The position numbers were made by a program, and so were the translations under genes. Shown in pieces: positions 1-10,697 of a DNA stretch of 64,000 bases. The notes under the pieces are model-generated. The model was not told the origin of the DNA and searched no databases. It saw only the letters and a program-made list of their open reading frames with translations. This DNA comes from Burkholderiales bacterium 67-32 (GTDB taxonomy: Bacteria > Pseudomonadota > Gammaproteobacteria > Burkholderiales > Burkholderiaceae_B): assembly GCA_001898625.1 (NCBI GenBank), contig MKUP01000013.1, positions 1 to 64,000 on the forward strand. The letters run 5' to 3'. Every line of letters begins with the position of its first letter. Position 1 is the first letter of the stretch.

Positions 1-23
1 CGAAGCTCCTCTTTTCAATGACT

Positions 24-47
24 TACAGACGTCAGTGGAAGTCTGTA
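24..47. other. Small hairpin downstream of tRNA-Gly
   Basis: A perfect 7-bp inverted repeat (TACAGAC / GTCTGTA) with a 10-nt loop lies just past the 3' end of the tRNA-Gly gene. There is no T-run beside it, so it is not an obvious terminator; it could be a processing structure or part of an element lying outside the window. Nothing else is recognisable in the first 57 bases. Confidence 0.4.
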
Positions 48-57
48 GATCATAAAT

Positions 58-133
58 TGGAGCGGGAGACGAGTCTCGAACTCGCGACCTCAACCTTGGC
101 AAGGTTGCGCTCTACCAACTGAGCTACTCCCGC
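58..133 (-). tRNA. tRNA-Gly (anticodon GCC)
   Basis: The minus strand folds as a complete 76-nt cloverleaf. The acceptor stem is GCGGGAG/CTCCCGC, the anticodon stem is CAACC/GGTTG around the loop TTGCCAA, the T-arm carries GTTCGAG, and the 3' CCA is encoded. Anticodon GCC reads GGC and GGT glycine codons. A sigma-70-like promoter is visible 30-60 bp upstream. No further tRNA is seen before the window edge. Confidence 0.96.
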
Positions 134-165
134 GTTTTTCTCGCGTTTTTCGTTGCGAGAAAAGA

Positions 166-195
166 ACTATAGCAAATAAAAAATATCGCTGTCAA
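166..195 (-). promoter_or_regulatory. Promoter of tRNA-Gly
   Basis: On the minus strand a perfect -35 box TTGACA (190-195) is followed after 18 bp by TATAGT (166-171). Transcription would start near 159, about 26 nt ahead of the mature tRNA. The surrounding stretch is A/T-rich in an otherwise GC-rich region, as expected of a strong stable-RNA promoter. Confidence 0.7.
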
Positions 196-264
196 ATCCA
201 GGCCATTCCGCACAATATCGAACGTCGCGCCGGCAAGCCGGTGCGACGTTCGAGAGTGAAGCGC

Positions 265-2856
<2,592 letters not shown>

Positions 2857-2902
2857 TGTTTTTCACGCCAATAAGTGGGGGCGCCGGGCCCGGATACTTT
2901 GG

Positions 2903-2930
2903 ATGTGAGGTCGATTCGAACGGTTTCAAT
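2903..2930 (-). promoter_or_regulatory. Sigma-32-like promoter of clpB
   Basis: On the minus strand ATTGAA (2925-2930) and CCTCACAT (2903-2910) are separated by 14 bp. This resembles the heat-shock consensus CTTGAA-N13-17-CCCCATNT with one and two mismatches. The same 14-bp spacing occurs at lon in this window. It would give a leader of about 40 nt. The call is by pattern only. Confidence 0.5.
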
Positions 2931-2957
2931 CCCCCTACGTCGCGCAGGGGGATTGAA
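2925..2957. terminator. 12-bp inverted repeat after radA
   Basis: A perfect 12-bp stem (TTCAATCCCCCT and its complement) with a 9-nt loop lies 18 bp past the radA stop. It has no clear T-tract, so it is at best a weak intrinsic terminator or an mRNA 3'-end stabiliser for alr-radA. Its left arm overlaps the putative -35 box of clpB, so it could also be regulatory. Confidence 0.45.
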
Positions 2958-2975
2958 GGTTATACCACCCGGCGG

Positions 2976-4343
2976 CTACCCCCGCAGCCGGTCCAGCGCC
3001 TCGTCCAGCCGGTCCACGGCCCAGACCTCCATGCCCTCGATGGGCTGGCGCGGGGCGTTGGCCTTGGGAATCAGCGCCACGCTAAAGCCCAGCTTGGCCG
3101 CCTCGCGCAGGCGTTCCTGGCCGCGCGGCGCCGGGCGGATCTCGCCGGCCAGGCCGACTTCCCCGAAGGCCACCAGCCCCCGCGGCAGGGGCCGGTTGCG
3201 CATGGAGGACACAATGGCCAGCAGCACCGGCAGGTCGGCCGCGGGTTCCGTGATGCGGACACCGCCCACGGCGTTGACGAAGACGTCCTGGTCGAAGGCC
3301 GCCGTACCGGCATGGCGGTGCAGCACCGCCAGCAGCATGGCCAGCCGGTTGCCCTCCAGCCCCACCGACAGCCGGCGCGGGTTGGGCGCGTTGGCCGAGT
3401 CCACCAGCGCCTGGATCTCGACCAGCAGCGGACGGGTGCCTTCCTGCGTGACCATGACGCACGAGCCGGACACCTGCTGCTGATGCTGGGACAGGAACAG
3501 CGCGGACGGATTGGCGACCCCTTTCAGGCCACGGTCGGTCATGGCGAAGACGCCCAGTTCGTTGACCGCGCCGAAACGGTTCTTGAACGCGCGCACCAGC
3601 CGAAAGGACGAATGGGTGTCGCCCTCGAAGTACAGCACGGTGTCGACGATGTGTTCGAGCACGCGAGGCCCCGCCAGCGCGCCTTCCTTGGTGACGTGGC
3701 CGATCATGACGATGGTCACGCCGGTCTGCTTGGCCGTGCGGGTGAGCTGGGCCGCGCACTCGCGCACCTGCGCCACCGAGCCGGGCGCCGAGTTGAGCTG
3801 ATCGGAATACAGCGTCTGGATGGAGTCGACCACGGCCACTTCCGGCGTGGTTTCCGCCAACGCCGCCTGGATGGCTTCCAGGCGGATCTCGGCCAGCAGG
3901 TCGACGTTGCCGGTGTCCAGCCCCAGCCGGCGCGCCCGCAGCGCGACCTGGTCGCCGGACTCTTCCCCCGTCACGTACAGGACGCGGCGGCTGGCCGACA
4001 ACGAAGCCAGCGCCTGGAGCAGCAGCGTCGATTTGCCTATGCCCGGGTCGCCGCCGATCAGCACCACCGCGCCGGCCACCATGCCGCCGCCCAGCACGCG
4101 GTCGAATTCGTCGATGCCGGTGGCAAAGCGCGGCATCTCGCGCGCCTCGATCTCGGCCAGCTTGCGCACCGGCGTACTGCCCGCCAGCGGGGCGTAGCGA
4201 TGCCCGGCCGCGGCGCCGGTGCTGGCCGCCGCCACGGTTTCCTCCAGCGTGTTCCAGCCGCCGCAATGGGGGCACTTGCCCTGCCATTTGGGCGCGGTGC
4301 CGCCGCACTCGGTGCAGACGTAGACGGTCTTGGCCTTGGCCAT
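2976..4343 (-). CDS. radA: DNA repair protein RadA
   Basis: RadA (Sms) is a RecA-like ATPase that drives branch migration during recombinational repair. The 455-aa protein starts MAKAKTVYVCTECG and shows the C4 zinc finger CTECG...CPHCG (about residues 10-28), Walker A GGDPGIGKST near 97, the RadA signature KNRFG near 253, and a C-terminal Lon-like domain without a protease dyad. The reading frame stays open far upstream, but the ATG at 4343 begins the conserved zinc finger. It lies 2 nt after the alr stop codon, so the two are probably translationally coupled. Confidence 0.95.
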   Translation of the reverse strand: MAKAKTVYVCTECGGTAPKWQGKCPHCGGWNTLEETVAAASTGAAAGHRYAPLAGSTPVRKLAEIEAREMPRFATGIDEFDRVLGGGMVAGAVVLIGGDPGIGKSTLLLQALASLSASRRVLYVTGEESGDQVALRARRLGLDTGNVDLLAEIRLEAIQAALAETTPEVAVVDSIQTLYSDQLNSAPGSVAQVRECAAQLTRTAKQTGVTIVMIGHVTKEGALAGPRVLEHIVDTVLYFEGDTHSSFRLVRAFKNRFGAVNELGVFAMTDRGLKGVANPSALFLSQHQQQVSGSCVMVTQEGTRPLLVEIQALVDSANAPNPRRLSVGLEGNRLAMLLAVLHRHAGTAAFDQDVFVNAVGGVRITEPAADLPVLLAIVSSMRNRPLPRGLVAFGEVGLAGEIRPAPRGQERLREAAKLGFSVALIPKANAPRQPIEGMEVWAVDRLDEALDRLRG

Positions 4344-4345
4344 GG

Positions 4346-5449
4346 TCACTCCTCGAAATGCATGGGCACGCGCGGGGCGACCGCGCACAGCAGCTCGTAG
4401 CCGATGGTGCCGGCGGCCGTGGCCACGTCGTCCACCGACAAGCCCTCGTCGCCCCACAGCGTGACCGGCGCGCCGGCCTGCGCCTGCGGCACCGGCAGCA
4501 GGTCGACCGCCAGCATGTCCATGGAGACGCGCCCCAGCAGCCGGGTGCGTACCCCGGCCACGATCACCGGCGTGCCGGTGGGCGCATGGCGCGGATAGCC
4601 GTCGGCATAGCCGCACGCCACCACGCCCACGCGCATCGGGCCCTCGGCCCGGTACATGCCGCCATAGCCCACGGCATCGCCGGTCCGCAGCACCTGGGTG
4701 CCGATGATCCGCGACTTCAGCGCCATGGCCGGCAAGAGCCCCAGCGAGGCCGCGCTTTCGTCGGCGAAGGGGGTGGCACCGTAGAGGGCGATGCCGGGCC
4801 GCGCCCAATCGCCCGCCACCTCCGGATAGCGCAGGCTGGCCGCCGAGTTGCAGAGGCTGACCGGCCCCGGCAGGCCCGCCGTGACCCGGCGGAACACCTC
4901 CAACTGGGCCTCGACCCCCGCTTCCGTGTCGGCCGTGGAAAAATGGGTCATGTGGCCGACCTGGCCCAGCCTGCCGGCCGCCTGTAGGGCCGCCAGCCCG
5001 GCATGCGCGCCGGCGTAGGCATCCGGGCTGAAACCCAGGCGGTTCATGCCGCTGTTGAGCTTGAGGAAGACGTCCACGGCGCGCGGCAACCGGGCCTGGC
5101 GCAGCAGTGCCAGCTGGTCCGGATGATGCACCGCCGTGGTCAGGCCGTACTGGCCGACGGCGTCCAGGTCGGCAGCCTCGAAGATGCCTTCCAGGAGCAG
5201 GATGGGTCCGGTCCACCCGGCTTCGCGGCAGCGCACGGCCTCGGCAAGGTCCAGCATGGCCAGGCCGTCGGCCCGCGCGAATCCGGCCACGGCGCGTTCG
5301 ATGCCATGACCATAGGCGTTGGCCTTGATGACGGCCCAGATCCTGGCCGTGCCGCCTTGGCCGCGCGCGGCATCGAGCCGGCGGCGGACGACATCCAGGT
5401 TGTGGGAAAGCGCGTGGCGTGAAATGCGGGCGGAGATGGGACGGGGCAT
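4346..5449 (-). CDS. alr: Alanine racemase
   Basis: This PLP enzyme interconverts L- and D-alanine for peptidoglycan. The 367-aa protein has the PLP lysine K42 in VIKANAYGHG, the substrate-loop motif GYGGMYR with the second catalytic tyrosine, and the C-terminal beta domain with RVSMDM. The ATG at 5449 (MPRPISARISRHAL) is preferred over upstream in-frame starts because family members begin this close to the barrel. It is followed immediately by radA, and hpnC is divergent 142 bp away. Confidence 0.94.
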   Translation of the reverse strand: MPRPISARISRHALSHNLDVVRRRLDAARGQGGTARIWAVIKANAYGHGIERAVAGFARADGLAMLDLAEAVRCREAGWTGPILLLEGIFEAADLDAVGQYGLTTAVHHPDQLALLRQARLPRAVDVFLKLNSGMNRLGFSPDAYAGAHAGLAALQAAGRLGQVGHMTHFSTADTEAGVEAQLEVFRRVTAGLPGPVSLCNSAASLRYPEVAGDWARPGIALYGATPFADESAASLGLLPAMALKSRIIGTQVLRTGDAVGYGGMYRAEGPMRVGVVACGYADGYPRHAPTGTPVIVAGVRTRLLGRVSMDMLAVDLLPVPQAQAGAPVTLWGDEGLSVDDVATAAGTIGYELLCAVAPRVPMHFEE

Positions 5450-5591
5450 GGCGCGGAAGGGGACCGGCGCGGCGCGCCGGAATGGCAAAGAGAAAGTGTA
5501 GCCCTTGAGCGCGAGACGCGCAGGACATCCCTGTCCACGCCGCCGTCGCGGCGAACCGGTATCATCGGCGCCGGAATTCCGAGGTCTTGCC

Positions 5592-6461
5592 ATGTCCGCC
5601 GGTCACTACGAAAACTTTCCCGTCGCTTCGCTGCTGCTGCCTCCGCGCCTGCGGACGGCGGTGCTGGACATCTATCGCTACGCGCGCGCCGCCGACGACA
5701 TCGCCGACGAGGGGGACGCCTCCAACCACGAACGCCTGGCCGCGCTGGCGCGCTTCGGCGCCAGGCTGAACTGGATCGAGCAAGGCGCACGGGGGGAACC
5801 GGCCCCGCCGGACGAACTGGCCACGATCTTCGTCCCGCTGGCGGCCACCATCGCCCGGCACCGCCTGCCGCTCGCCCCCTTCCGGCGCCTGCTGTCGGCC
5901 TTCGCCCAGGACGTAACGGTCAAGCGCTACGCGGATTTCGCGGGCCTGCAGGACTACTGCCACCGCTCGGCCGATCCCGTGGGCGAACTGATGCTGCACC
6001 TGTACGACGCCGCCACGCCGCGCAACCTGGCCTGGTCGGACGCGATCTGCAGCGGGCTGCAACTGACGAACTTCTGGCAGGACGTGGCCGTGGACTGGGG
6101 CAAGCAGCGAGTCTATATTCCCCAGGAGGACCTCGCGCGCCACGGCGTGGCCGAGGCCGACATCGCGGCGGGCAACTGCTCGCCAGCGTGGCGCGCGCTG
6201 ATGGCCTTCGAGGTCGGGCGGGCCCGAGCGCTGTTACACTCCGGGGCACCGCTGGCGCGGGCACTGCCGGGCCGCATCGGCTGGGAACTGCGCCTGGTCG
6301 TCCAAGGCGGGCTGCGCATCCTGGAACGCATCGAAACCGGCGGGTACGACGTCTTCCGGGCCCGCCCGGTACTGAAGAAAACCGAGTGGCTGAAGCTTGC
6401 CTGGCGCGCGCTGCGCATGCCACACGCCATGCCCCCATCCCCTTCCCATCATGACGCCTGA
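5592..6461 (+). CDS. hpnC: Squalene synthase HpnC
   Basis: HpnC belongs to the trans-isoprenyl diphosphate synthase family. In the three-enzyme bacterial route it converts presqualene diphosphate to hydroxysqualene, a hopanoid precursor. The 289-aa protein carries the first Asp-rich motif in YARAADDIADEG and the second in NFWQDVAVDWGKQRVYIP. The ATG at 5592 with GAGG upstream matches the family N-terminus (MSAGHYENFPVASLLLP). Its 3' end overlaps hpnD by 11 nt, marking the start of an hpnCDE operon. Confidence 0.93.
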   Translation: MSAGHYENFPVASLLLPPRLRTAVLDIYRYARAADDIADEGDASNHERLAALARFGARLNWIEQGARGEPAPPDELATIFVPLAATIARHRLPLAPFRRLLSAFAQDVTVKRYADFAGLQDYCHRSADPVGELMLHLYDAATPRNLAWSDAICSGLQLTNFWQDVAVDWGKQRVYIPQEDLARHGVAEADIAAGNCSPAWRALMAFEVGRARALLHSGAPLARALPGRIGWELRLVVQGGLRILERIETGGYDVFRARPVLKKTEWLKLAWRALRMPHAMPPSPSHHDA

Positions 6462-7314
6462 CCAGTACTGCCAGGAGAAGGCCGCGCAGAGCGGCTCCAG
6501 TTTCTACTACAGCTTCCTGTTCCTGCCGCCCGAGCGCCGGCGCGCCATCACCGCGCTGTACGCGCTGTGCCGCCAGTTGGACGACACGGTGGACGAAGCG
6601 AGCGACGCCTCGGTCGCGCGCCTGAAGCTGGCCTGGTGGCGGACCGAGATCGAGCGCCTGTTCGACGGCAAGCCCGAGCATCCCGTCACCCAGGCCCTCG
6701 CTCCCCACCTGGTCGCCTGCGGCATCACGCGGGACCGCCTGCTGGAAATCGTGGACGGCATGGAGATGGACCTGGACCAGACGCGCTACCTGGACTATCC
6801 CGCGCTACAGCGCTACTGCCGCCGCGCGGCCGGCGTCGTGGGCGAGCTGTCGGCAGGCATCTTCGGCTACGCCGACGCGCAGACACTGGCCTACGCCGAC
6901 CGCCTGGGCCTGGCGTTCCAGCTCACCAACATCATCCGCGACGTTGGCGACGATGCCCGCAAGGGCCGCATCTACCTGCCGGTCAACGAATTGCAGCAGT
7001 TCGACGTCAAGGCGGCCGACATCCTGAACGGCCGCTATTCGGACAACTTCTCGGCCCTGATGCGCTTCCAGTGCGAGCGGGCGCGGCGCGCCTACCGCGA
7101 GGCGCTGGCGCTGCTGCCGCCCGAGGACCGGCGGCCCCAGCGCCCGGGACTGATCATGGCCTCGATCTACTACGCGCTGCTGGATGAGATCGAACGCTCG
7201 GGCTACCAGGTGCTGCACCAACGCATTTCCCTGACGCCTCTGCGCAAGCTCTGGCTGGCGTGGAAGACCTACGTGACCGGCGGCCGGACCCTGTGGCGTC
7301 AGATCGGACGCTGA
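6451..7314 (+). CDS. hpnD: Presqualene diphosphate synthase HpnD
   Basis: HpnD condenses two farnesyl diphosphates to presqualene diphosphate, the first step toward squalene and hopanoids. The 287-aa protein has Asp-rich motifs LDDTVDE (about residues 46-52) and IIRDVGDDARKGRIYLP, the layout of bacterial phytoene/squalene synthases. It starts at ATG 6451 inside the end of hpnC and overlaps hpnE downstream, so the three proteins are probably made together. The squalene-hopene cyclase is not in this window. Confidence 0.93.
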   Translation: MTPDQYCQEKAAQSGSSFYYSFLFLPPERRRAITALYALCRQLDDTVDEASDASVARLKLAWWRTEIERLFDGKPEHPVTQALAPHLVACGITRDRLLEIVDGMEMDLDQTRYLDYPALQRYCRRAAGVVGELSAGIFGYADAQTLAYADRLGLAFQLTNIIRDVGDDARKGRIYLPVNELQQFDVKAADILNGRYSDNFSALMRFQCERARRAYREALALLPPEDRRPQRPGLIMASIYYALLDEIERSGYQVLHQRISLTPLRKLWLAWKTYVTGGRTLWRQIGR

Positions 7315-8681
7315 CCGGCGCGCCGCGCGCGGCCGTGGTCGGCGCGGGGTGGGCGGGCCTGGCGGCCGCGCACGCCCTGGCGGGTCGTGGCTATGCAGTC
7401 ACCGTGTACGAGGCGGCCCGCGAAGTAGGCGGCCGCGCGCGCACCGTCGCTTCCCGCGCCGGCGACCCCGCATTCGCCGCGCCGCTGGACAATGGCCAGC
7501 ACCTGCTGCTGGGCGCCTATACCGACACCCTCTCATTGATGCGCGAGCTCGGCCAGGATCCCGGCACCCTGCTGCTACGCGCCCCGCTGCGGCTGGCCTC
7601 GGCCGACGGGCGCTTCGCGCTGCGCGCCCCCCGCCTGCCCTCACCGCTGCACGGCGCGGCCGCGCTGCTGGGCGCTCGCGGCCTGAGTGCCGGCGCGCGC
7701 TGGGCGGCACTGCGTTTCGTGCTGGGCCTGCGCAGGCGGAAGTGGCTGGCGGCCAGCCAGGGCGAAACCCCCGGGACAGCAAGCAGTTCGCCCACGGTCG
7801 CGCGTCTGCTTGCCGCCTGGAACCAGCCCGAGGAAACCATCACCCGGCTATGGCGCCCGCTTTGCCTGGCCGCGCTCAACACCCCGCCGGAACAGGCCTG
7901 CGCCCGCCTGTTCGCCGCCGTGCTGCGCGACAGCCTGGATGCGCCGCGCGACCATAGCGACCTGCTGCTGCCGCGCTGCGACCTGTCCAGCCTGTGGCCG
8001 CGCGCGGCCGCGGCCCGCCACGATCTGCGGCCGGGCCATGCGGTCCGGGACCTGGCCGTGGACGACAGCCAGGTCCTGATCGACGGCGAGCCCTATGCGG
8101 CGGCCGTGCTGGCCGTTCCGCCAGGCGTCGCGGCGCGCCTGCTGCCGCAGCACCCGGAAATGACCGCCATCCAGCGAGCGCTACGGGCCTTCCGCCACCT
8201 GCCCATCGCCACGCTGACCGCGCGGCTCGCGGCGCCGTTCCGGCTTGCCTTTCCGATGCTGATGCTGACGGAGGACCCCGCGCGCGGCCACCTGGGCCAG
8301 TGGGTGTTCGATCGAAGTGCCCTGCTCGGCCACGATACGGCGCACGGAGAGCTCGCGGTGGTGGTCAGCGCGGCGTCGGCCTTCGAAGGACAGGACCGTG
8401 CCGCATACGCGGCGGGCCTGCTCGAACAGTTGCGGGAACAGTTGGCGGGCACGGGCGCAAGCGGCCTGCCGCCGGTGGAACGCTGGGAATTGCTGATCGA
8501 CAAACGCGCGACCTTCGCCGCCGTACCCGACCTGGCGCGGCCGGGCAACGCCACGGCCTGGCCACGGCTGGCGCTGTGCGGAGACTGGACGGATACGGGC
8601 TACCCGGGCACGCTGGAAGGTGCCGTTCGCAGCGGTCTGCAGGCGGGCCGCCTGCTGGCCGACGCGGCGGGCGCCCGCTGA
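7293..8681 (+). CDS. hpnE: Hydroxysqualene dehydroxylase HpnE
   Basis: HpnE is an FAD amine-oxidase-like enzyme that reduces hydroxysqualene to squalene. An N-terminal dinucleotide-binding motif VVGAGWAGLAAAHAL is followed by the FAD-contact GGRART and a C-terminal FAD motif around LCGDWTDTGYPGTLEGAVRSG. No ATG precedes the Rossmann strand; GTG codons at 7260 and 7293 are both possible. I chose 7293 because it leaves the shorter overlap with hpnD (22 nt against 55), but the choice is uncertain. The cluster holds only the squalene part of hopanoid synthesis. Confidence 0.88.
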   Translation: MASDRTLTGAPRAAVVGAGWAGLAAAHALAGRGYAVTVYEAAREVGGRARTVASRAGDPAFAAPLDNGQHLLLGAYTDTLSLMRELGQDPGTLLLRAPLRLASADGRFALRAPRLPSPLHGAAALLGARGLSAGARWAALRFVLGLRRRKWLAASQGETPGTASSSPTVARLLAAWNQPEETITRLWRPLCLAALNTPPEQACARLFAAVLRDSLDAPRDHSDLLLPRCDLSSLWPRAAAARHDLRPGHAVRDLAVDDSQVLIDGEPYAAAVLAVPPGVAARLLPQHPEMTAIQRALRAFRHLPIATLTARLAAPFRLAFPMLMLTEDPARGHLGQWVFDRSALLGHDTAHGELAVVVSAASAFEGQDRAAYAAGLLEQLREQLAGTGASGLPPVERWELLIDKRATFAAVPDLARPGNATAWPRLALCGDWTDTGYPGTLEGAVRSGLQAGRLLADAAGAR

Positions 8682-8694
8682 ACCGCGAAACGCC

Positions 8695-9153
8695 TCAGTC
8701 CTGGCCCGCTTCCCAGCGCCGGGCCGCCTCGTCGTCGGAGTCGCGTGCCTCGACCCAGCGGTCGCCCTGGCCCGTGGTTTCCTTCTTCCAGAACGGGGCC
8801 TGCGTCTTCAGGTAGTCCATGATGAACTCGCAGGCGGCAAAGCATGCGTCGCGATGCCGGCCCGCCACGCCCACGAACACGATCTGGTCCAGCGCCCGCA
8901 GCGTACCGACGCGATGGATGACCCGCACGGCGTGCAGCGTCCAGCGCTCCTGCGCCTGCCGGACGATGTCGGCCAGCGCCTTCTCGGTCATGCCCGGATA
9001 GTGCTCGAGCGTGAGCGACGAGACGCTGTCGCCTTCATTGATGTCGCGCACGGTGCCGACGAAGGTGACGACGGCCCCCACCGAGGGATCGGCCCGCAGC
9101 GCGGCGATTTCCGCGCCGGCGTCGAAATCGGAGGTCTGGACGCTGATGGACAT
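8695..9153 (-). CDS. moaE: Molybdopterin synthase catalytic subunit MoaE
   Basis: MoaE forms molybdopterin synthase with MoaD and adds the dithiolene sulfurs to precursor Z (cyclic pyranopterin monophosphate). The 152-aa protein contains the family segment VGAVVTFVGTVRDINEG, the RVGTLRALDQIVFVGVAGRHR region and the active-site KTQAPFWKKE. It begins 1 nt after the moaD stop and is the last gene of the leftward hom-thrC-moeA-moaD-moaE run. Confidence 0.95.
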   Translation of the reverse strand: MSISVQTSDFDAGAEIAALRADPSVGAVVTFVGTVRDINEGDSVSSLTLEHYPGMTEKALADIVRQAQERWTLHAVRVIHRVGTLRALDQIVFVGVAGRHRDACFAACEFIMDYLKTQAPFWKKETTGQGDRWVEARDSDDEAARRWEAGQD

Positions 9154-9154
9154 G

Positions 9155-9412
9155 TCAACCGCCGGTGACAGGTGGAAAAAAAGCAACCTCGTCGCCGGCC
9201 TGCAAAGGCTCGGCGGCCTGCACCATCGTGTGGTTGCGCGCGGCGCGCACGGCGCGCTCGGGCGCCAGCGCCGTGGCCCAGGCATCGCCACGCCCGGCCA
9301 GCCACAGCCGCAGCTCCCCAACGGTACGCACCGTCTCGGGCAGCTCGGCCGCTTCCTTTTCCCGGCCCAGGACTTCGCGCAGCGAGGCGAAATACAGGAT
9401 GTCGACGTTCAT
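9155..9412 (-). CDS. moaD: Molybdopterin synthase sulfur carrier MoaD
   Basis: MoaD is the ubiquitin-like small subunit whose C-terminal Gly-Gly is thiocarboxylated and hands sulfur to MoaE. The 85-aa protein has the beta-grasp start MNVDILYFASLREVLG and ends exactly in PPVTGG, as required. It sits 3 nt after moeA and 1 nt before moaE, so it is tightly coupled to both. The activating enzyme MoeB is not in the window. Confidence 0.94.
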   Translation of the reverse strand: MNVDILYFASLREVLGREKEAAELPETVRTVGELRLWLAGRGDAWATALAPERAVRAARNHTMVQAAEPLQAGDEVAFFPPVTGG

Positions 9413-9415
9413 GGC

Positions 9416-10642
9416 TCAGCCCAACAATTCGGCGTAGCTGATGAAGGACACCGTATCGCCTTTCCGGATCGTCTGTCCACCCGGATTGTCGATCACGCCA
9501 TCCCCCCAGACCGTCGAGGTCAGCACCGCCGACAACTGGTTGGGGAACAGGTCCAGCCCCCCCTGTTCGTTGCGGCGCACGCGCAGGAACTCGCGCCGGC
9601 GGTCCGCCTTGGGCCAGTCGAAATCCGCCCGCATCGCGGTCCGCAACGGCATCGTGGCATGGGCGCCGGCCAGCTTGAGCAGCAGCGGCTTGACCAGCAG
9701 GCCGAAGGTCAGAAAGCTCGAGACGGGGTTGCCGGGCAGCCCGATGAAGACCGCCTCGGTGCCGTCGTCGCGGCGCAGGCGGCCGAAGGCCAACGGCTTG
9801 CCGGGCTTGATGGAAAGGCTCCACATGTCCAGCCGCCCCAGCGACTCGACCGCCGGCTTGACGTGGTCTTCCTCGCCCACCGACACTCCGCCGGTGGTGA
9901 TGATCAGGTCGTTGTCGCGGGCAGCGCTGCGCAAGGCCTCGCGCGTCGCCTCGAAATTGTCCTGCACCGCGCCCAGGTCGGCATGCTCGACCGGCAGCGC
10001 CGCCAGCATGCCTTGCAGTAGAAAGCGGTTGGAATTGTAGATCTTGCCGGGAGGCAGCGGCTCGCCCGGCGCGACCAGTTCGTCGCCCGTGGACAGCGTG
10101 GCCACGCGCAGCCGGGGCTGCACCGGCAGGCGCGGCACGCCCACCGAGGCGGCCAGGCCGACGTCTTGGGAACGCAGCCGCGTCCCGGCCCGCAGGATGT
10201 GGCTGCCGGCCTCGATGTCGCAGCCCTTGGCGCGCACCCAGGCGCCCGCCTCGACCGGCTTGGCGAACGCCACGCGGTCGTCGTGGATCTCGGCCTCTTC
10301 CTGCATCACGACGGCATCGGCGCCTTCGGGAATTTCCGCGCCGGTGAAGATGCGCGCGGCCGTTCCGGCGGCCAGCGGCTGCGGCACGGAACCCGCCGGA
10401 ATGCGCTGCGACACCGGAATCCCGGCACCGAACATCGCGGCGTCGGCCGTACGCACTGCATAGCCGTCCATCGCCGAATTGTCGGCGGCCGGCACGTTGA
10501 TCGATGCCGTCACGTCCGCGGCCAGGATACGGCCCGCGGCGCGCGCCAGCTCGACCTGTTCGGCGGACCGGCCCAGCGGTTTGACCGCCAGCAGGATCTC
10601 CAGGGCCTCGTCCAGAGAAAGCAAGTTCGAACCAGGCTTCAC
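9416..10642 (-). CDS. moeA: Molybdopterin molybdenumtransferase MoeA
   Basis: MoeA inserts molybdate into adenylylated molybdopterin to finish the cofactor. The 408-aa product shows the N-terminal NSAMDGYAVR motif, the GDELVAPGE segment, the MoCF-domain TTGGVSVGEEDHVKP and GLPGNPVSS. I set a GTG start at 10642 because AAGGAG lies 6 nt upstream (10649-10654) and the protein then begins VKPGSNLLSLDEAL; the frame is open further upstream without a better ribosome site. It lies 55 bp after thrC. Confidence 0.94.
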   Translation of the reverse strand: MKPGSNLLSLDEALEILLAVKPLGRSAEQVELARAAGRILAADVTASINVPAADNSAMDGYAVRTADAAMFGAGIPVSQRIPAGSVPQPLAAGTAARIFTGAEIPEGADAVVMQEEAEIHDDRVAFAKPVEAGAWVRAKGCDIEAGSHILRAGTRLRSQDVGLAASVGVPRLPVQPRLRVATLSTGDELVAPGEPLPPGKIYNSNRFLLQGMLAALPVEHADLGAVQDNFEATREALRSAARDNDLIITTGGVSVGEEDHVKPAVESLGRLDMWSLSIKPGKPLAFGRLRRDDGTEAVFIGLPGNPVSSFLTFGLLVKPLLLKLAGAHATMPLRTAMRADFDWPKADRRREFLRVRRNEQGGLDLFPNQLSAVLTSTVWGDGVIDNPGGQTIRKGDTVSFISYAELLG

Positions 10643-10697
10643 ATTCGACTCCTTCGCGGCCCGCCCCGCGGCGCGCCGCACATACTCGACACCGCCG

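Noticed and set aside
1-133. Integration site (att) at tRNA-Gly
   Set aside because: tRNA 3' ends are common att sites, but no integrase and no second copy of the tRNA 3' end are seen in the window; the left side is outside it.
2976-5528. An 850-codon open frame covering radA and beyond
   Set aside because: Only the part from ATG 4343 encodes RadA; the upstream part is an out-of-frame reading through alr on the same strand.
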